DNA of 64,000 bases from Microcystis aeruginosa NIES-4325 (lineage in GTDB: Bacteria > Cyanobacteriota > Cyanobacteriia > Cyanobacteriales > Microcystaceae): contig NZ_BJKP01000003.1 in the NCBI RefSeq assembly GCF_008974145.1, positions 70,976 to 134,975 on the forward strand. The letters are read 5' to 3'. The number at the start of each line of letters is the position of its first letter. The stretch's first letter is position 1. Under the pieces are notes generated by a model, which was given only the letters and a program-made list of their open reading frames with translations, did no database searches and was not told the origin of the DNA. Positions 9,577-18,163 of this stretch are shown in pieces. Both the position numbers and the translations under genes were made by a program.

Positions 9577-9594
9577 TTCGAGAATAATCTCGAA
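9577..9594. promoter_or_regulatory. Palindrome TTCGAGA-N4-TCTCGAA, possible operator
   Basis: A perfect 7-bp inverted repeat with a 4-base centre lies about 120 bp upstream of the squalene/phytoene synthase-family gene. A TACAAT hexamer that could serve as a -10 box follows roughly 15 to 20 bases later. It could be a repressor site near the promoter or just a small hairpin. No known cyanobacterial regulator is matched. Confidence 0.3.
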
Positions 9595-9716
9595 ATTTTG
9601 GATAATAATACTACAATAGACAGCAACTTTGTCTTAGGAACATCGGAATAACCTAAACCGATCTGTCTGATTGGTTCAACTCGTAGTTACCTAAGTTGGC
9701 GTGAGGAGAGGACTGA

Positions 9717-10526
9717 ATGAATTTGCGCGATAATGCTTTAACGATTCTGCAAGAAACGAGTCGAACTTTTTATATTCCCATAAGTCGTTTACCAGATCGT
9801 CTGCTCGAGGCAGTAGCTTCAGCTTATCTCTGTATGAGGGCGATCGATGAAGTAGAAGACCATCCCGACCTAGATAACTTCAGTAAAGCCCAGATATTAA
9901 GACAAATTAGCCTGAATTTACAAGCAGGTACTGAAAATTCTACCAAAGAGGATTTTACTTTTGGCTTAGTCCATCGGGAGATTTTGCCGGAAGTAACCCT
10001 GAGAATTGGCGAATGGGCCCTGTTAGCACCGGATTCGATCGCCCCCCGGGTTTGGGATGCCACGGCGGCCATGGCCGATCGCATGGCCTACTGGGCTGGG
10101 AATAACTGGGATATTCGCACAGAAGTGGAATTAGATCAATATACCTTTAGTGTCGCCGGTGCCGTGGGTTTATTGCTGTCTGACCTCTGGAATTGGTACG
10201 ATGGCACCGAAACTAATCGCAGTTATGCCATTGGTTTTGGTCGGGGTTTACAAGCAGTTAATATTGCCCGCAACCATGGGGAGGATCGGCGCCGGGGGGT
10301 AAGTTTTCTGCCCCAAGGTTGGACAATTAGTGATATTCATAATTATGCCCGTCGCAATCTGAAATTAGCCGATTATTACACTCAATCGCTGCCGAAAGGG
10401 CCAGCCCTTGATTTTTGTAAGATTCCCCTTGCTTTAGCCCATGGCACTCTCGAAGTCCTAGCTTTAGGTAAGGAAAAACTCAGTCGCAGTGATGTTATCG
10501 CTTTGGTACAACAAATTACCCGTTAG
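9717..10526 (+). CDS. Squalene/phytoene synthase family protein
   Basis: An all-helical prenyl-condensing enzyme of 269 residues. The N-terminal substrate motif is present (TSRTFYIPISRLP, then YLCMRAIDEVEDHPD, with the Asp-rich DEVED). The second motif is NIARNHGEDRRRGVSFLP, closer to the N-x-x-R-x-x-x-E-D form of squalene synthase than to a typical CrtB. Family members join two farnesyl or geranylgeranyl diphosphates head to head for hopanoid, sterol or carotenoid precursors. The protein is short for a squalene synthase (usually about 330 or more). ATG at 9717 has GAGGAGAGG just upstream. Which product it makes cannot be settled from sequence alone. Confidence 0.8.
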   Translation: MNLRDNALTILQETSRTFYIPISRLPDRLLEAVASAYLCMRAIDEVEDHPDLDNFSKAQILRQISLNLQAGTENSTKEDFTFGLVHREILPEVTLRIGEWALLAPDSIAPRVWDATAAMADRMAYWAGNNWDIRTEVELDQYTFSVAGAVGLLLSDLWNWYDGTETNRSYAIGFGRGLQAVNIARNHGEDRRRGVSFLPQGWTISDIHNYARRNLKLADYYTQSLPKGPALDFCKIPLALAHGTLEVLALGKEKLSRSDVIALVQQITR

Positions 10527-10544
10527 AGGAAATCACAATTAAAA

Positions 10545-10591
10545 TTGCCCACGATCGCTCTTCCAAAGTCAGGAATCACAAGCGTGGGCAA
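10545..10591 (-). terminator. Terminator of petBD between convergent genes
   Basis: TTGCCCACG (10545-10553) and CGTGGGCAA (10583-10591) form a perfect 9-bp stem with a 29-base loop. Read on the minus strand the stem is followed by TTTTAATT, so it fits a terminator for petD. The converging synthase gene ends 18 bp away and may use it too. Confidence 0.5.
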
Positions 10592-10613
10592 AAAACTCCT
10601 GGAGTTCAGTAAC

Positions 10614-11096
10614 TTAGAACAAACCGAGAGTTAAAGATATATCGATGGGGAAAGTGGCACCAATACCTAACCAAATCGTGACCACGGTACCGAATAGGAA
10701 GATAGCGGTGGCGACGGGACGACGGAAAGGATTTTGGAATTTATTGACGCTTTCAATAAAAGGAACTAACATCAAGCCTAGGGGAACGCCGGCCATGCAA
10801 GCGATACCTAAGAGTTTGTTAGGAAGAATACGGAGAATTTGGAAAACCGGATAAAGATACCACTCTGGCAGAATTTCTAGGGGAGTAGCGAAAGGATCGG
10901 CAGGTTCACCGATCATGGTGGGATCCATAATCGCTAAACCGGTGCAGAGTCCGATCGTACCAAAGATAACCACCGGGAAGACATAGAGCAGATCGTTGGG
11001 CCAAGCGGGTTCACCGTAGTAGTTGTGACCCATACCTTTAGCCAACTTAGCGCGTAGAGCGGGATCGCTGAGATCGGGCTTTTTTAATGTGGACAT
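10614..11096 (-). CDS. petD: Cytochrome b6-f complex subunit IV
   Basis: A protein of 160 residues, the standard length for PetD. It carries the family start ([20 protein letters not shown]) and the quinol-site motif PEWYLYPVF, with three transmembrane helices. Subunit IV forms the Qo side of cytochrome b6f, the plastoquinol-plastocyanin oxidoreductase of the thylakoid, together with PetB. It lies 51 bp downstream of petB on the same strand, the usual cyanobacterial petBD operon, and a hairpin at 10545-10591 ends the unit. Confidence 0.98.
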   Translation of the reverse strand: MSTLKKPDLSDPALRAKLAKGMGHNYYGEPAWPNDLLYVFPVVIFGTIGLCTGLAIMDPTMIGEPADPFATPLEILPEWYLYPVFQILRILPNKLLGIACMAGVPLGLMLVPFIESVNKFQNPFRRPVATAIFLFGTVVTIWLGIGATFPIDISLTLGLF

Positions 11097-11147
11097 GGAT
11101 AATGTCTCCTAAAAATGATTTCGGATCGACAGAGATATTTTTCTGAA

Positions 11148-11816
11148 TTATAGAGGCCCAGAAATGCCTTGTTTACGGATCATCAAGAAATGTAGCAACA
11201 TGAAGACCGCGATCGACCAGGGTAGTACAAAAGTATGTAAGCTGTAGAAACGGGTTAAAGTTGCTTGACCGACGCTTTCGCTACCGCGCATCAGGGTGAC
11301 GAGTTGATCACCGACGACGGGAATAGCAGCCGGTACACCAGAAACGATTTTAACCGCCCAGTAACCCACCTGATCCCAGGGTAAGGAGTAACCGGTGACA
11401 CCGAAGCTAACGGTGATCACGGCCAAGACAACCCCAGTTACCCAGGTTAATTCGCGAGGTTTTTTGAAGCCACCGGTCAGATAGACGCGGAAAACGTGCA
11501 GGATCATCATTAAGACCATCATACTGGCGGACCAGCGATGGATAGAACGAATTAACCAACCAAAGTTGACTTCGTTCATGATGTACTGTACGGAGGAGAG
11601 GGCTTCTGCTACAGTTGGTTTGTAGTAGAAGGTCATGGCGAAACCAGTAGCAAACTGGATCACGAAGCACACAAGGGTGATACCACCAAGACAGTAGAAG
11701 ATATTGACGTGAGGGGGGACGTATTTGGTGCTGATATCATCAGCGATCCCTTGAATTTCTAAGCGTTCCTGAAACCATTGATAGGCTTTAGAATCCGTTA
11801 CTTGTTTGGTAAACAT
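11148..11816 (-). CDS. petB: Cytochrome b6 of the cytochrome b6-f complex
   Basis: A protein of 222 residues, the exact usual length for PetB. It has four transmembrane helices with paired heme-ligand histidines ([20 protein letters not shown] and the helix ending [19 protein letters not shown]), plus the early cysteine in VNIFYCLGG that binds the extra heme c-prime. It moves electrons across the thylakoid membrane in linear and cyclic photosynthetic electron transport. It is co-transcribed with petD. The divergent ATP-grasp gene begins 238 bp away. Confidence 0.98.
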   Translation of the reverse strand: MFTKQVTDSKAYQWFQERLEIQGIADDISTKYVPPHVNIFYCLGGITLVCFVIQFATGFAMTFYYKPTVAEALSSVQYIMNEVNFGWLIRSIHRWSASMMVLMMILHVFRVYLTGGFKKPRELTWVTGVVLAVITVSFGVTGYSLPWDQVGYWAVKIVSGVPAAIPVVGDQLVTLMRGSESVGQATLTRFYSLHTFVLPWSIAVFMLLHFLMIRKQGISGPL

Positions 11817-12053
11817 TGCGTAACCAGTAAGAAAAATGAAAGATTTAAGGTTTGACCTTTAAAAAATGTAACACAGTTTTCAGGGCTAATTCTCGCTCCG
11901 GTCAGGTTTCTCCACCAGTGGGGATCGATTGGCGATCGCTGGGACGAAAAACCGCTAACTTCCTAAAATTTACCTTAAAATGTCTCCTAGACTACAAAAA
12001 ATCAGGCCAATTGTCCGACACTGGGAATAGGTAAGGTATGCAATGAGGTCAGT

Positions 12054-13490
12054 GTGCTATTAAATACCTACGATCCCGAAGGCTTCTACGACGAACTATT
12101 CTTAGATGATGGTCAACCTCGTCCCCACGCATCCCCTTTAATCAAATGGTTGCAGAATCTGCCCCCCCGAGAACTTCAACAACACCGGGAAACGGCTCAG
12201 TCGGCCCTGTTTGAATTGGGGGTGACTTTCAATGTCTATAGCGACAATCAAGGGGTAGAAAAAATCTTTCCTTTTGATATTATTCCCCGAATTGTCGCGG
12301 CTGAGGACTGGGATTATTTAGAAAGGGGACTGAAACAACGCATCAAAGCTCTCAATCTTTTTCTCTCGGATATCTACAATGACCAGTTAATCATTAAAGA
12401 TGGCATTATTCCCCCCGAATTAATCGCCTCGGCGACGGGATTTCTGAAACCCTGTCTGGGACTGAAACCCGCCGGAGGTATCTGGTGTCACATCACGGGA
12501 ACCGATTTAGTCCGCGATAAGGATGGTCAATGGTACGTTTTAGAGGATAATTTGCGGGTTCCTTCCGGTATTTCTTATGTTCTCGAAAATCGTCGGGTAA
12601 TGAAAAGCACCTTCCCCGATATTTTCCAGACAATGAATGTTAAACCGGTGGATGATTATCCTTCCCATCTGTTGGAAACTCTCCTTAATTTAGCACCGCC
12701 CCAATTGCCTAATCCCACAGTGGTGGTTTTAACCCCCGGAACCTATAATTCTGCCTACTTTGAACATTCTTTTATCGCCCAACAAATGGGGGTAGAATTA
12801 GTGGAAGGGCGTGATTTAGTCGTCTTTGATGGTTATCTACAAATGAAAACCACCAAGGGATTAAGGCGAGTAGATGTGGTCTATCGTCGCCTCGATGATG
12901 ACTTTTTAGATCCAGCAGTTTTTCGTCCCGATTCGATGTTAGGTGTACCCGGATTATTAAAAGTTTTCCAGGAAGGCCGCGTCGCTTTGGCTAATGCCCC
13001 TGGTACGGGAGTCGCCGATGATAAGGTGATTTATGCTTTTGTCCCCGATATGATTCGTTATTATCTGGGAGAAGAAGCGATTTTAAATAACGTTCCTACC
13101 TATCTTTGTTGGCGAGAAAAGGACTTAGATTATGTCTTAAATAATCTCGATAAATTAGTTGTGAAAGCTGCCAATGAATCGGGAGGTTATGGGATGTTAG
13201 TCGGTTCTCAATCTACCTCGAAAGAACGAGAAGAATTCGCCTCACGTATTGCTGCTAATCCCCGCAATTATATCGCTCAACCGGTGTTAAGTCTTTCTCG
13301 GGTTCCGACTTTAATTGACAGGGAAATTGAAGGTCGTCATGTGGATTTACGTCCCTATATTCTCCATCGGGGCGATGAAATTTATGTTCATCCTGGTGGT
13401 TTAACTCGCGTAGCTTTGAAAAAGGGTTCTTTAGTGGTTAATTCTTCTCAAGGTGGTGGCAGTAAAGACACTTGGGTTTTAACCAAGTAA
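12054..13490 (+). CDS. Circularly permuted ATP-grasp type 2 protein (DUF404/DUF407 type)
   Basis: A 478-residue member of the COG2308 ATP-grasp family of predicted amide-bond-forming ligases. Family stretches seen: GFYDELFLDDGQPRPHA at the start, PFDIIPRIV, WYVLEDNLRVPSGISYVLENR, VYRRLDDDFLDP and LVVKAANESGGYGML, with the ligase basic and acidic residues in place. The start is GTG at 12054 with GAGG five bases upstream; nearby ATGs are out of frame. The alpha-E gene follows after 114 bp and then a transglutaminase, a set described (Iyer and colleagues, 2009) as a predicted peptide ligation and cleavage system. The substrate is not known. Confidence 0.9.
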   Translation: MLLNTYDPEGFYDELFLDDGQPRPHASPLIKWLQNLPPRELQQHRETAQSALFELGVTFNVYSDNQGVEKIFPFDIIPRIVAAEDWDYLERGLKQRIKALNLFLSDIYNDQLIIKDGIIPPELIASATGFLKPCLGLKPAGGIWCHITGTDLVRDKDGQWYVLEDNLRVPSGISYVLENRRVMKSTFPDIFQTMNVKPVDDYPSHLLETLLNLAPPQLPNPTVVVLTPGTYNSAYFEHSFIAQQMGVELVEGRDLVVFDGYLQMKTTKGLRRVDVVYRRLDDDFLDPAVFRPDSMLGVPGLLKVFQEGRVALANAPGTGVADDKVIYAFVPDMIRYYLGEEAILNNVPTYLCWREKDLDYVLNNLDKLVVKAANESGGYGMLVGSQSTSKEREEFASRIAANPRNYIAQPVLSLSRVPTLIDREIEGRHVDLRPYILHRGDEIYVHPGGLTRVALKKGSLVVNSSQGGGSKDTWVLTK

Positions 13491-13604
13491 TCAGGACAAT
13501 AATCGAAATTTTGCTGGGTTACGGCGAAAATTAAATTATCAGTCAACTGCATAAATTATTGTCGCCTAACCCAACCTACCCTTTTCACTTTTTCCTCGTT
13601 AATT

Positions 13605-14606
13605 ATGCTTAGTAGAGTTGCCGATTCAATTTATTGGTTAAATCGCTATATTGAACGGGCAGAAAATGTCGCCCGGTTTATGGATGTTAACCTTAATTTA
13701 ATGTTGGATATTCCCACCAGCGTTTTGCAACAGTGGGAACCTTTGGTTTTAACCACGGGAGATTTAGAACAATTCAAGGAACGTTACGGCACAGCCACCG
13801 CAGAAAATGTGATCAATTTCTTGACATTTGACACGGAATATAGTAGTTCGATTATCTCTTGTTTGCGCTGGGCCCGAGAAAATGCTCGGTCAGTTCGCGA
13901 GATTATTTCTTCGGAAATGTGGGAACAGGTTAATGGTTTTTTCTTGATGGTAAAAGATGCTTCCTCTTACCATCCTCAAACTACTTTACCTAACTTTTTT
14001 ACTCAAGTTAAATTGGCTAGTCACCGTTTTGCGGGGGTGATGGATGCGACGATGACTCATAATGAAGGTTGGCATTTTGGCGTTATGGGAAGATTACAGG
14101 AACGCGCCGATAAAACCGCCAGAATTCTTGATGTTAAATACTATTATCTCTTGCCTTCCGCCCAATGGGTAGGAACTTCTCTAGACCAAATTCAATGGAT
14201 TGCTTTACTGCGGTCGGTGAGTGCCTACGAAATGTATCGTAAATGTCAACGAAGGATTACTCCTAGTGACGTGGCCGAATTTTTAATTCTTAATCGAGAG
14301 TTTCCTCGTTCAATTCACTTTTGTCTGCGGGAATTAGACCACTGTTTGCATCAAGTTACTGGGACTCCTATAGGAACTTGGGGGAATTCCGTAGAAAGAA
14401 GTTTAGGGAGACTTTGTGCAGAAATGAGTTATCTAACTATCGAGGATATTATTGAAATGGGATTACATGAATTCCTCGACCATATTCAAAAAAGAGTTAA
14501 TGATGTGGGAATAAAAATGACGGAAACTTTCTTTGTTTTTAATCCCGAACTTGCCCCACCTCTGCCAGTAAATAACTTTCAATATCAATCCCAATTAACA
14601 ACTTAA
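13605..14606 (+). CDS. Alpha-E domain protein (DUF403)
   Basis: A 333-residue all-alpha protein that begins with the family hallmark MLSRVADSIYWLNRYIERAEN and carries SCLRWARENARSVRE and TPSDVAEFLILN. It belongs to COG2307, the alpha-E proteins nearly always coded beside COG2308 ATP-grasp ligases. Its biochemical role is not established. The stop codon shares a base with the ATG of the transglutaminase gene (TAATG at 14604-14608), so translation of the two is probably coupled. Confidence 0.9.
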   Translation: MLSRVADSIYWLNRYIERAENVARFMDVNLNLMLDIPTSVLQQWEPLVLTTGDLEQFKERYGTATAENVINFLTFDTEYSSSIISCLRWARENARSVREIISSEMWEQVNGFFLMVKDASSYHPQTTLPNFFTQVKLASHRFAGVMDATMTHNEGWHFGVMGRLQERADKTARILDVKYYYLLPSAQWVGTSLDQIQWIALLRSVSAYEMYRKCQRRITPSDVAEFLILNREFPRSIHFCLRELDHCLHQVTGTPIGTWGNSVERSLGRLCAEMSYLTIEDIIEMGLHEFLDHIQKRVNDVGIKMTETFFVFNPELAPPLPVNNFQYQSQLTT

Positions 14607-15472
14607 TGCGTTATCACATTCGGCATCAAACTAACTATTTCTATAATCAACCCGTGATTTTATCGCCCCATCTGCTGCGCTTGCGACCAAAATCCGATGG
14701 TGGGCAAACTTTGCGAGAGTTTACCCTCAAAATTAACCCAGAACCTTTAACAATAACTAATATTATCGACCTCGATGGTAATTCTTGTTTACAAATTTGG
14801 TTTAATCAACCGACGGAAGAATTATTGATTGATGTGGTGAGTGAAGTGGAAACCCATGGGATTAATCCTTTTCAGTATTTGTTGGAACCTTGGGCGACCT
14901 GTTTGCCCTTTGATTATCCCATTTCTCTCCACAGTCAATTACAACCCTACAGACAATTTTATGGGTTAAATAATGACCCTGATATGACAGCATTAGCCCA
15001 GGAAGTTATGCAAGAAACCGAGGGACAGGTGCTATCTTTCTTGTTTAATCTTAATGACAAAATTTACCGCAATTGTCAGCAAATTATTCGTCTTACTGGA
15101 GAACCCTATCTACCCGGAAACACTTGGAAAAATAAGCAGGGTTCCTGTCGCGATTTTGTGGTTTTATTTATGGATGTGTGTCGCTGTGTGGGATTAGCTT
15201 CCCGTTTTGTCAGTGGCTATCAAGAAGGAGATTTAGACCAAGGAGAAAGACATTTACACGCTTGGGTAGAGGTGTATTTGCCGGGGGGCGGCTGGAAAGG
15301 TTATGATCCTACCCATGGATTAGCGGTGAGTGACCGTCATATAAGCCTCGTTTCTAGTCCAATTCCCCTTTATTGCGCGCCGGTAGAGGGAAATGCTCGA
15401 CCGGTTAATCTCGGTCATCAAGTGATAGAATCTCAGCTATCATCGACAATTTCCATCGATTTGTTATCTTGA
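14606..15472 (+). CDS. Transglutaminase-like cysteine protein with N-terminal beta domain
   Basis: A 288-residue protein. Residues 1-80 are the bacterial transglutaminase-like N-terminal domain (MRYHIRHQTNYFYNQPV). The papain-like catalytic triad can be read as C181 (NKQGSCRDF), H218 (RHLHAWVEV) and D234 (GYDPTHG). Such proteins act as peptidases or amidases rather than true cross-linkers. It is the last gene of the ATP-grasp/alpha-E/transglutaminase set. No signal peptide is seen, so it should act in the cytoplasm with its partners. Confidence 0.9.
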   Translation: MRYHIRHQTNYFYNQPVILSPHLLRLRPKSDGGQTLREFTLKINPEPLTITNIIDLDGNSCLQIWFNQPTEELLIDVVSEVETHGINPFQYLLEPWATCLPFDYPISLHSQLQPYRQFYGLNNDPDMTALAQEVMQETEGQVLSFLFNLNDKIYRNCQQIIRLTGEPYLPGNTWKNKQGSCRDFVVLFMDVCRCVGLASRFVSGYQEGDLDQGERHLHAWVEVYLPGGGWKGYDPTHGLAVSDRHISLVSSPIPLYCAPVEGNARPVNLGHQVIESQLSSTISIDLLS

Positions 15473-15484
15473 GGAGAATTTTTT

Positions 15485-15580
15485 ATGGCTAAAGGATTTG
15501 GCACAGCAACAAAAGGACATTTAGGCTATGTTTTATTGTTGTGTCCTACTGCTAATGTTTATCGAAAAAATCGGGTCTAA
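15485..15580 (+). pseudogene. Truncated small gene next to a repeat remnant
   Basis: ATG at 15485 follows GAGGAG at a good distance and opens a 31-codon frame (MAKGFGTATKGHLGYVLLLC...) that ends where a structured repeat-like sequence begins (about 15571). The strong ribosome site and the sudden stop suggest the 5' end of a gene cut off by an insertion or deletion. I do not recognise the protein. A genuine 31-residue peptide is the alternative. Confidence 0.35.
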
Positions 15581-15712
15581 AACCTCGCTTTAAGGCGAAA
15601 AGTTTTGGGAGCGGGGCATAAATCCCCGTTACAAAAACGGCCGACCGCCTCCTGCCTTCGTTAAGAAGCCGCCGCCCTCGCCTTCTTGGGAATCTTGGCG
15701 AAACTACAGCTA
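15575..15712. repeat. Hairpin-rich, GC-rich remnant, possibly an IS200/IS605-type end
   Basis: The sequence changes character from its AT-rich surroundings. It has a hairpin AAAAC..GTTTT enclosing CGCTTTAAGGCG, then GCGGGG-CATAAAT-CCCCGT, then a GC-rich tract with GCCGCCGCC. Adjacent small subterminal hairpins of this sort are typical of IS200/IS605 right ends. No transposase or TnpB frame is present. The identification is by look only. Confidence 0.3.
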
Positions 15713-15714
15713 TC

Positions 15715-16161
15715 TTACCGAAAAGAAAGTCTGCCGCCATCGTTCAGGGGGTTGACGAAATGAATTCCCTCAATGGTAGCCCCGGAATTAAAATCCTCGC
15801 TATAGACCGTGGTGATTTGATTTAAGCGAGCGGTCGCCCAGATCTGGGCATCCCAGTAGGAAAACCGGTAACTTTCTACTCCACGGGTGGCTTCCAGAAC
15901 GATCAACTCGGTGATCGGAACTACCTCACAGGCTATTAGATATTGACGGATGCGGGCCAGAGCTTCTTCGTGGGTTAGCAGGGGGCGACGGCTGCGGGTG
16001 ACGGCCTGAAAGAATTCTCCCATCACCTGCGGACTGATGACAGCGCGGGTGGTGCGGATCAGGTCATCGACAACGGTTAATGCCCGTTCCCGTTTGCTTT
16101 TCTCGGCGATATCGTAGAGATAGACCAGAATATTGGTATCGAGCAGGACTCTATCGTTCAT
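15715..16161 (-). CDS. PIN domain toxin (VapC type)
   Basis: A 148-residue PIN-fold ribonuclease. The acidic residues expected for metal binding are visible: D8 in VLLDTNILVYLYD, E49 in GEFFQAV, D in YRFSYWDAQIWATA and D in VYSEDFNSGA. VapC toxins cut specific RNAs (often tRNA or 23S rRNA) and are held in check by the antitoxin coded just upstream. The antitoxin gene (16151-16480) overlaps it by 11 bp, the usual toxin-antitoxin arrangement. Confidence 0.88.
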   Translation of the reverse strand: MNDRVLLDTNILVYLYDIAEKSKRERALTVVDDLIRTTRAVISPQVMGEFFQAVTRSRRPLLTHEEALARIRQYLIACEVVPITELIVLEATRGVESYRFSYWDAQIWATARLNQITTVYSEDFNSGATIEGIHFVNPLNDGGRLSFR

Positions 16162-16480
16162 AGAGATCCTCCCTTCGCCAATCCCTTTTACCCGGTTGTG
16201 ATGGGCGGTTTTCGAGACCGGCGATAAAGGCCTTTTCTCGCTCCCAAGCGCTCAAGCTCGGGGTGAGAGAGTTGACCCTGAGCGAAGCCGAAGGGTCAAC
16301 GTCGAGCGAAGTGGCCTCTGAGCTACGCCGAAGAGTCGAGACGTTGACGGAAATTATGTGTCGGTCGATCGCCTGTCGGATGATCTCGGCCTCACTCAGT
16401 CCCGTCTGTCGGGCTTTCTCTTTCAGTAAATTATTCTGCTCGGCTTCGATATAAATTTGCTTGCGGATTTTGCTGACCAT
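16151..16480 (-). CDS. Antitoxin (ribbon-helix-helix type) carrying an in-frame palindromic insert
   Basis: The N-terminal part (MVSKIRKQIYIEAEQNNLL, then TGLSEAEIIRQAIDRHI) is a ribbon-helix-helix DNA-binding domain of the kind paired with VapC toxins. The C-terminal part (SAWEREKAFIAGLENRPS, then DWRREDLYER) should wrap the toxin. Between them about 26 residues (STLRRSSEATSLDVDPSASL and flanks) are coded by nested inverted repeats at 16271-16348, which look like an inserted palindromic element. ATG at 16480 fits the domain; upstream ATGs at 16501 and 16513 would add MYNVMYILEPA. No start has a strong ribosome site. Confidence 0.78.
   Translation of the reverse strand: MVSKIRKQIYIEAEQNNLLKEKARQTGLSEAEIIRQAIDRHIISVNVSTLRRSSEATSLDVDPSASLRVNSLTPSLSAWEREKAFIAGLENRPSQPGKRDWRREDLYER
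16271..16348. repeat. Nested palindromic repeat element inside the antitoxin gene
   Basis: Two perfect inverted repeats are nested: TTGACCCT (16272-16279) with AGGGTCAA (16292-16299), and GTCAACGTC (16295-16303) with GACGTTGAC (16340-16348). Motifs GAGCGAAG and GCCGAAG recur between them. The 78 bp equal 26 codons and stay in frame with the antitoxin, so the element is translated. Confidence 0.7.
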
Positions 16481-16670
16481 AGCCGGTTCAAGTATATACA
16501 TCACATTATACATTACTATAAGCGTCGTGAATCGTAATCACCAGTTTTTTTATATATCTGAATCTGCTTAGTGCGCATATACTATTAAAACCGAAAACCC
16601 CTATCTATCAATGGATACACCCATTAACCTTTCTTAATCTACTAAGTAATTTTCTATGGAGAGTTAAATT

Positions 16671-17108
16671 ATGTCGTCAACTGCCTACGAAACTGATTAT
16701 AATCAATGGCTAAAAGAGACGGTAAAACAGTTACAAGAGCGTAATTTTGAGCAGGTGGATTGGGATAATTTAATTGAAGAAATCGAGAGTATGGGAAAAA
16801 GTGATAGACGAGCTTTAATGAGTCTGTTAACCCGTCTTATCGAACATCTTTTAAAGCTGGCTTATTGGCAAGAAGAAAAAAAGCGGTCAGGTAATCATTG
16901 GGCGGCAGAAATAGTCAATTTTTGCGCCCAAATTCAGCATCGTTTAGAAGATAGTCCCAGCTTACGGCCAGAATTAGCGGCTATGTATGATAAAGTTTAT
17001 CCAGTGGCAATTAAATCGGTTTATCAGCTTTTTTCCCTCAATTCAGACGCTCATATATCCCTCGAACAAACATTAGATGATAATTGGTTTCTCCCAGCAG
17101 AAAAATAG
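16671..17108 (+). CDS. DUF29 family protein
   Basis: A 145-residue protein with the cyanobacterial DUF29 pattern: YETDYNQWLKETVKQLQERNF near the start, split by W and L positions, then NLIEEIESMGKSDRRAL and LLTRLIEHLLKLAYW. It is helical, soluble and of unknown function. DUF29 genes come in many copies in Microcystis and related genomes; a second copy lies at 49601-50068. It is preceded by GGAGAG about 8 bases before the ATG. Confidence 0.85.
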   Translation: MSSTAYETDYNQWLKETVKQLQERNFEQVDWDNLIEEIESMGKSDRRALMSLLTRLIEHLLKLAYWQEEKKRSGNHWAAEIVNFCAQIQHRLEDSPSLRPELAAMYDKVYPVAIKSVYQLFSLNSDAHISLEQTLDDNWFLPAEK

Positions 17109-17219
17109 TTCTTAATTATAAAAACTGATGGCCCCACCCTCATACTTATTAAAACTTAAATTTTAGGGTAAAAAAAGAGGAATATAATATCAGGCAGTCA
17201 AATTAAGGATATTTTCTGG

Positions 17220-17951
17220 ATGAGAATCTTAACATCTACCACTATTGCAGTTTCTCTCTCTTTATCCCTTATCGGCCCCAGCTTTGCGGTTAGCTTGGTA
17301 ACTAATCGTGCCGACCTCAAGGGTAATGATTCCATCGATTGGTCGAGTCTTGGTAAGGTTTTAAACCCTTTTAACCCTAATTTCGCTGATTTTCTCGGTT
17401 TTTCCTTTTCCGGTACCTCCGCTGGAGGATTGGGCTTAGATGTAGATATTAATCCGATAAATCCGCCGATTACACCGCCTTTTGTCTTTAAAACGGCTCC
17501 TATTCCGCAGGGCATCCCGACTAACTTTGCTAACGGTGATTTTCTCTTGTTTACGGGGCTGCAGTTTGGTATATTTCCCGCTCCGGGCAACCCTGGCCCG
17601 ATTTCGATTAGCTTTGCGCAACCGGTTAGGGCTGCTGGAGCGCAAATCGCTGTGGATGATGAGCCGAACTTTGTTGGTACTATCAAAGCATTTGATATTA
17701 ATGACAATCTTTTGGATAGTTTTAGTGTCAATGGTACATCTTCTACAGCATTGGATAATTCTGCCATTTTTCTGGGGGTAAAAAGTGCTTTGGCCGAGAT
17801 TAGCCGCATTGAATTTAGTAGTGATTTTAATAACCGCGCCATTGGCATTAATACTCTCAGTATCGATAACCCTGCCATTCCTGAACCATCCCTGACAATG
17901 GCTATCCTCGTTATGGGTTCGGGTTTGCTGTGCCTGAAAAAAAGGCTATGA
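17220..17951 (+). CDS. PEP-CTERM exported protein
   Basis: A 243-residue protein. Residues 1-23 are a signal peptide (a hydrophobic run ending near PSFAVS). The C-terminus has the PEP-CTERM sorting signal: PEPS at about 221-224, a hydrophobic helix (MAILVMGSGLLCL) and a basic end KKRL. Proteins of this class are exported, processed by an exosortase and placed at the outer surface or exopolysaccharide layer. The middle is a beta-rich, Gly/Asn/Pro-rich domain (for example VRAAGAQIAVDDEPNFVGTI) typical of such proteins. Specific function is unknown. Confidence 0.85.
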   Translation: MRILTSTTIAVSLSLSLIGPSFAVSLVTNRADLKGNDSIDWSSLGKVLNPFNPNFADFLGFSFSGTSAGGLGLDVDINPINPPITPPFVFKTAPIPQGIPTNFANGDFLLFTGLQFGIFPAPGNPGPISISFAQPVRAAGAQIAVDDEPNFVGTIKAFDINDNLLDSFSVNGTSSTALDNSAIFLGVKSALAEISRIEFSSDFNNRAIGINTLSIDNPAIPEPSLTMAILVMGSGLLCLKKRL

Positions 17952-18163
17952 TAGTGGAAAGGACGAGCCTAATTTTGATGGGAAAATTAAGTTCGACTTT
18001 CTAAAAGCTGTTATCTCCACAGAATTGAATGACTTGATAATGTTCAAACTTCCTCTCTGGAACCCCAGCACTTACCACTCCTTACCCACGACTATAAAAT
18101 TAGCATCCATCTGGCGGGGGTATTACCCTGATTAATACCCCCTATTTTTGGTCTGGTATAGTG

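Noticed and set aside
17198-17878. A long minus-strand frame opposite the PEP-CTERM protein
   Set aside because: The plus-strand frame has a signal peptide and a sorting signal; the antisense frame has neither and is a mirror of it.
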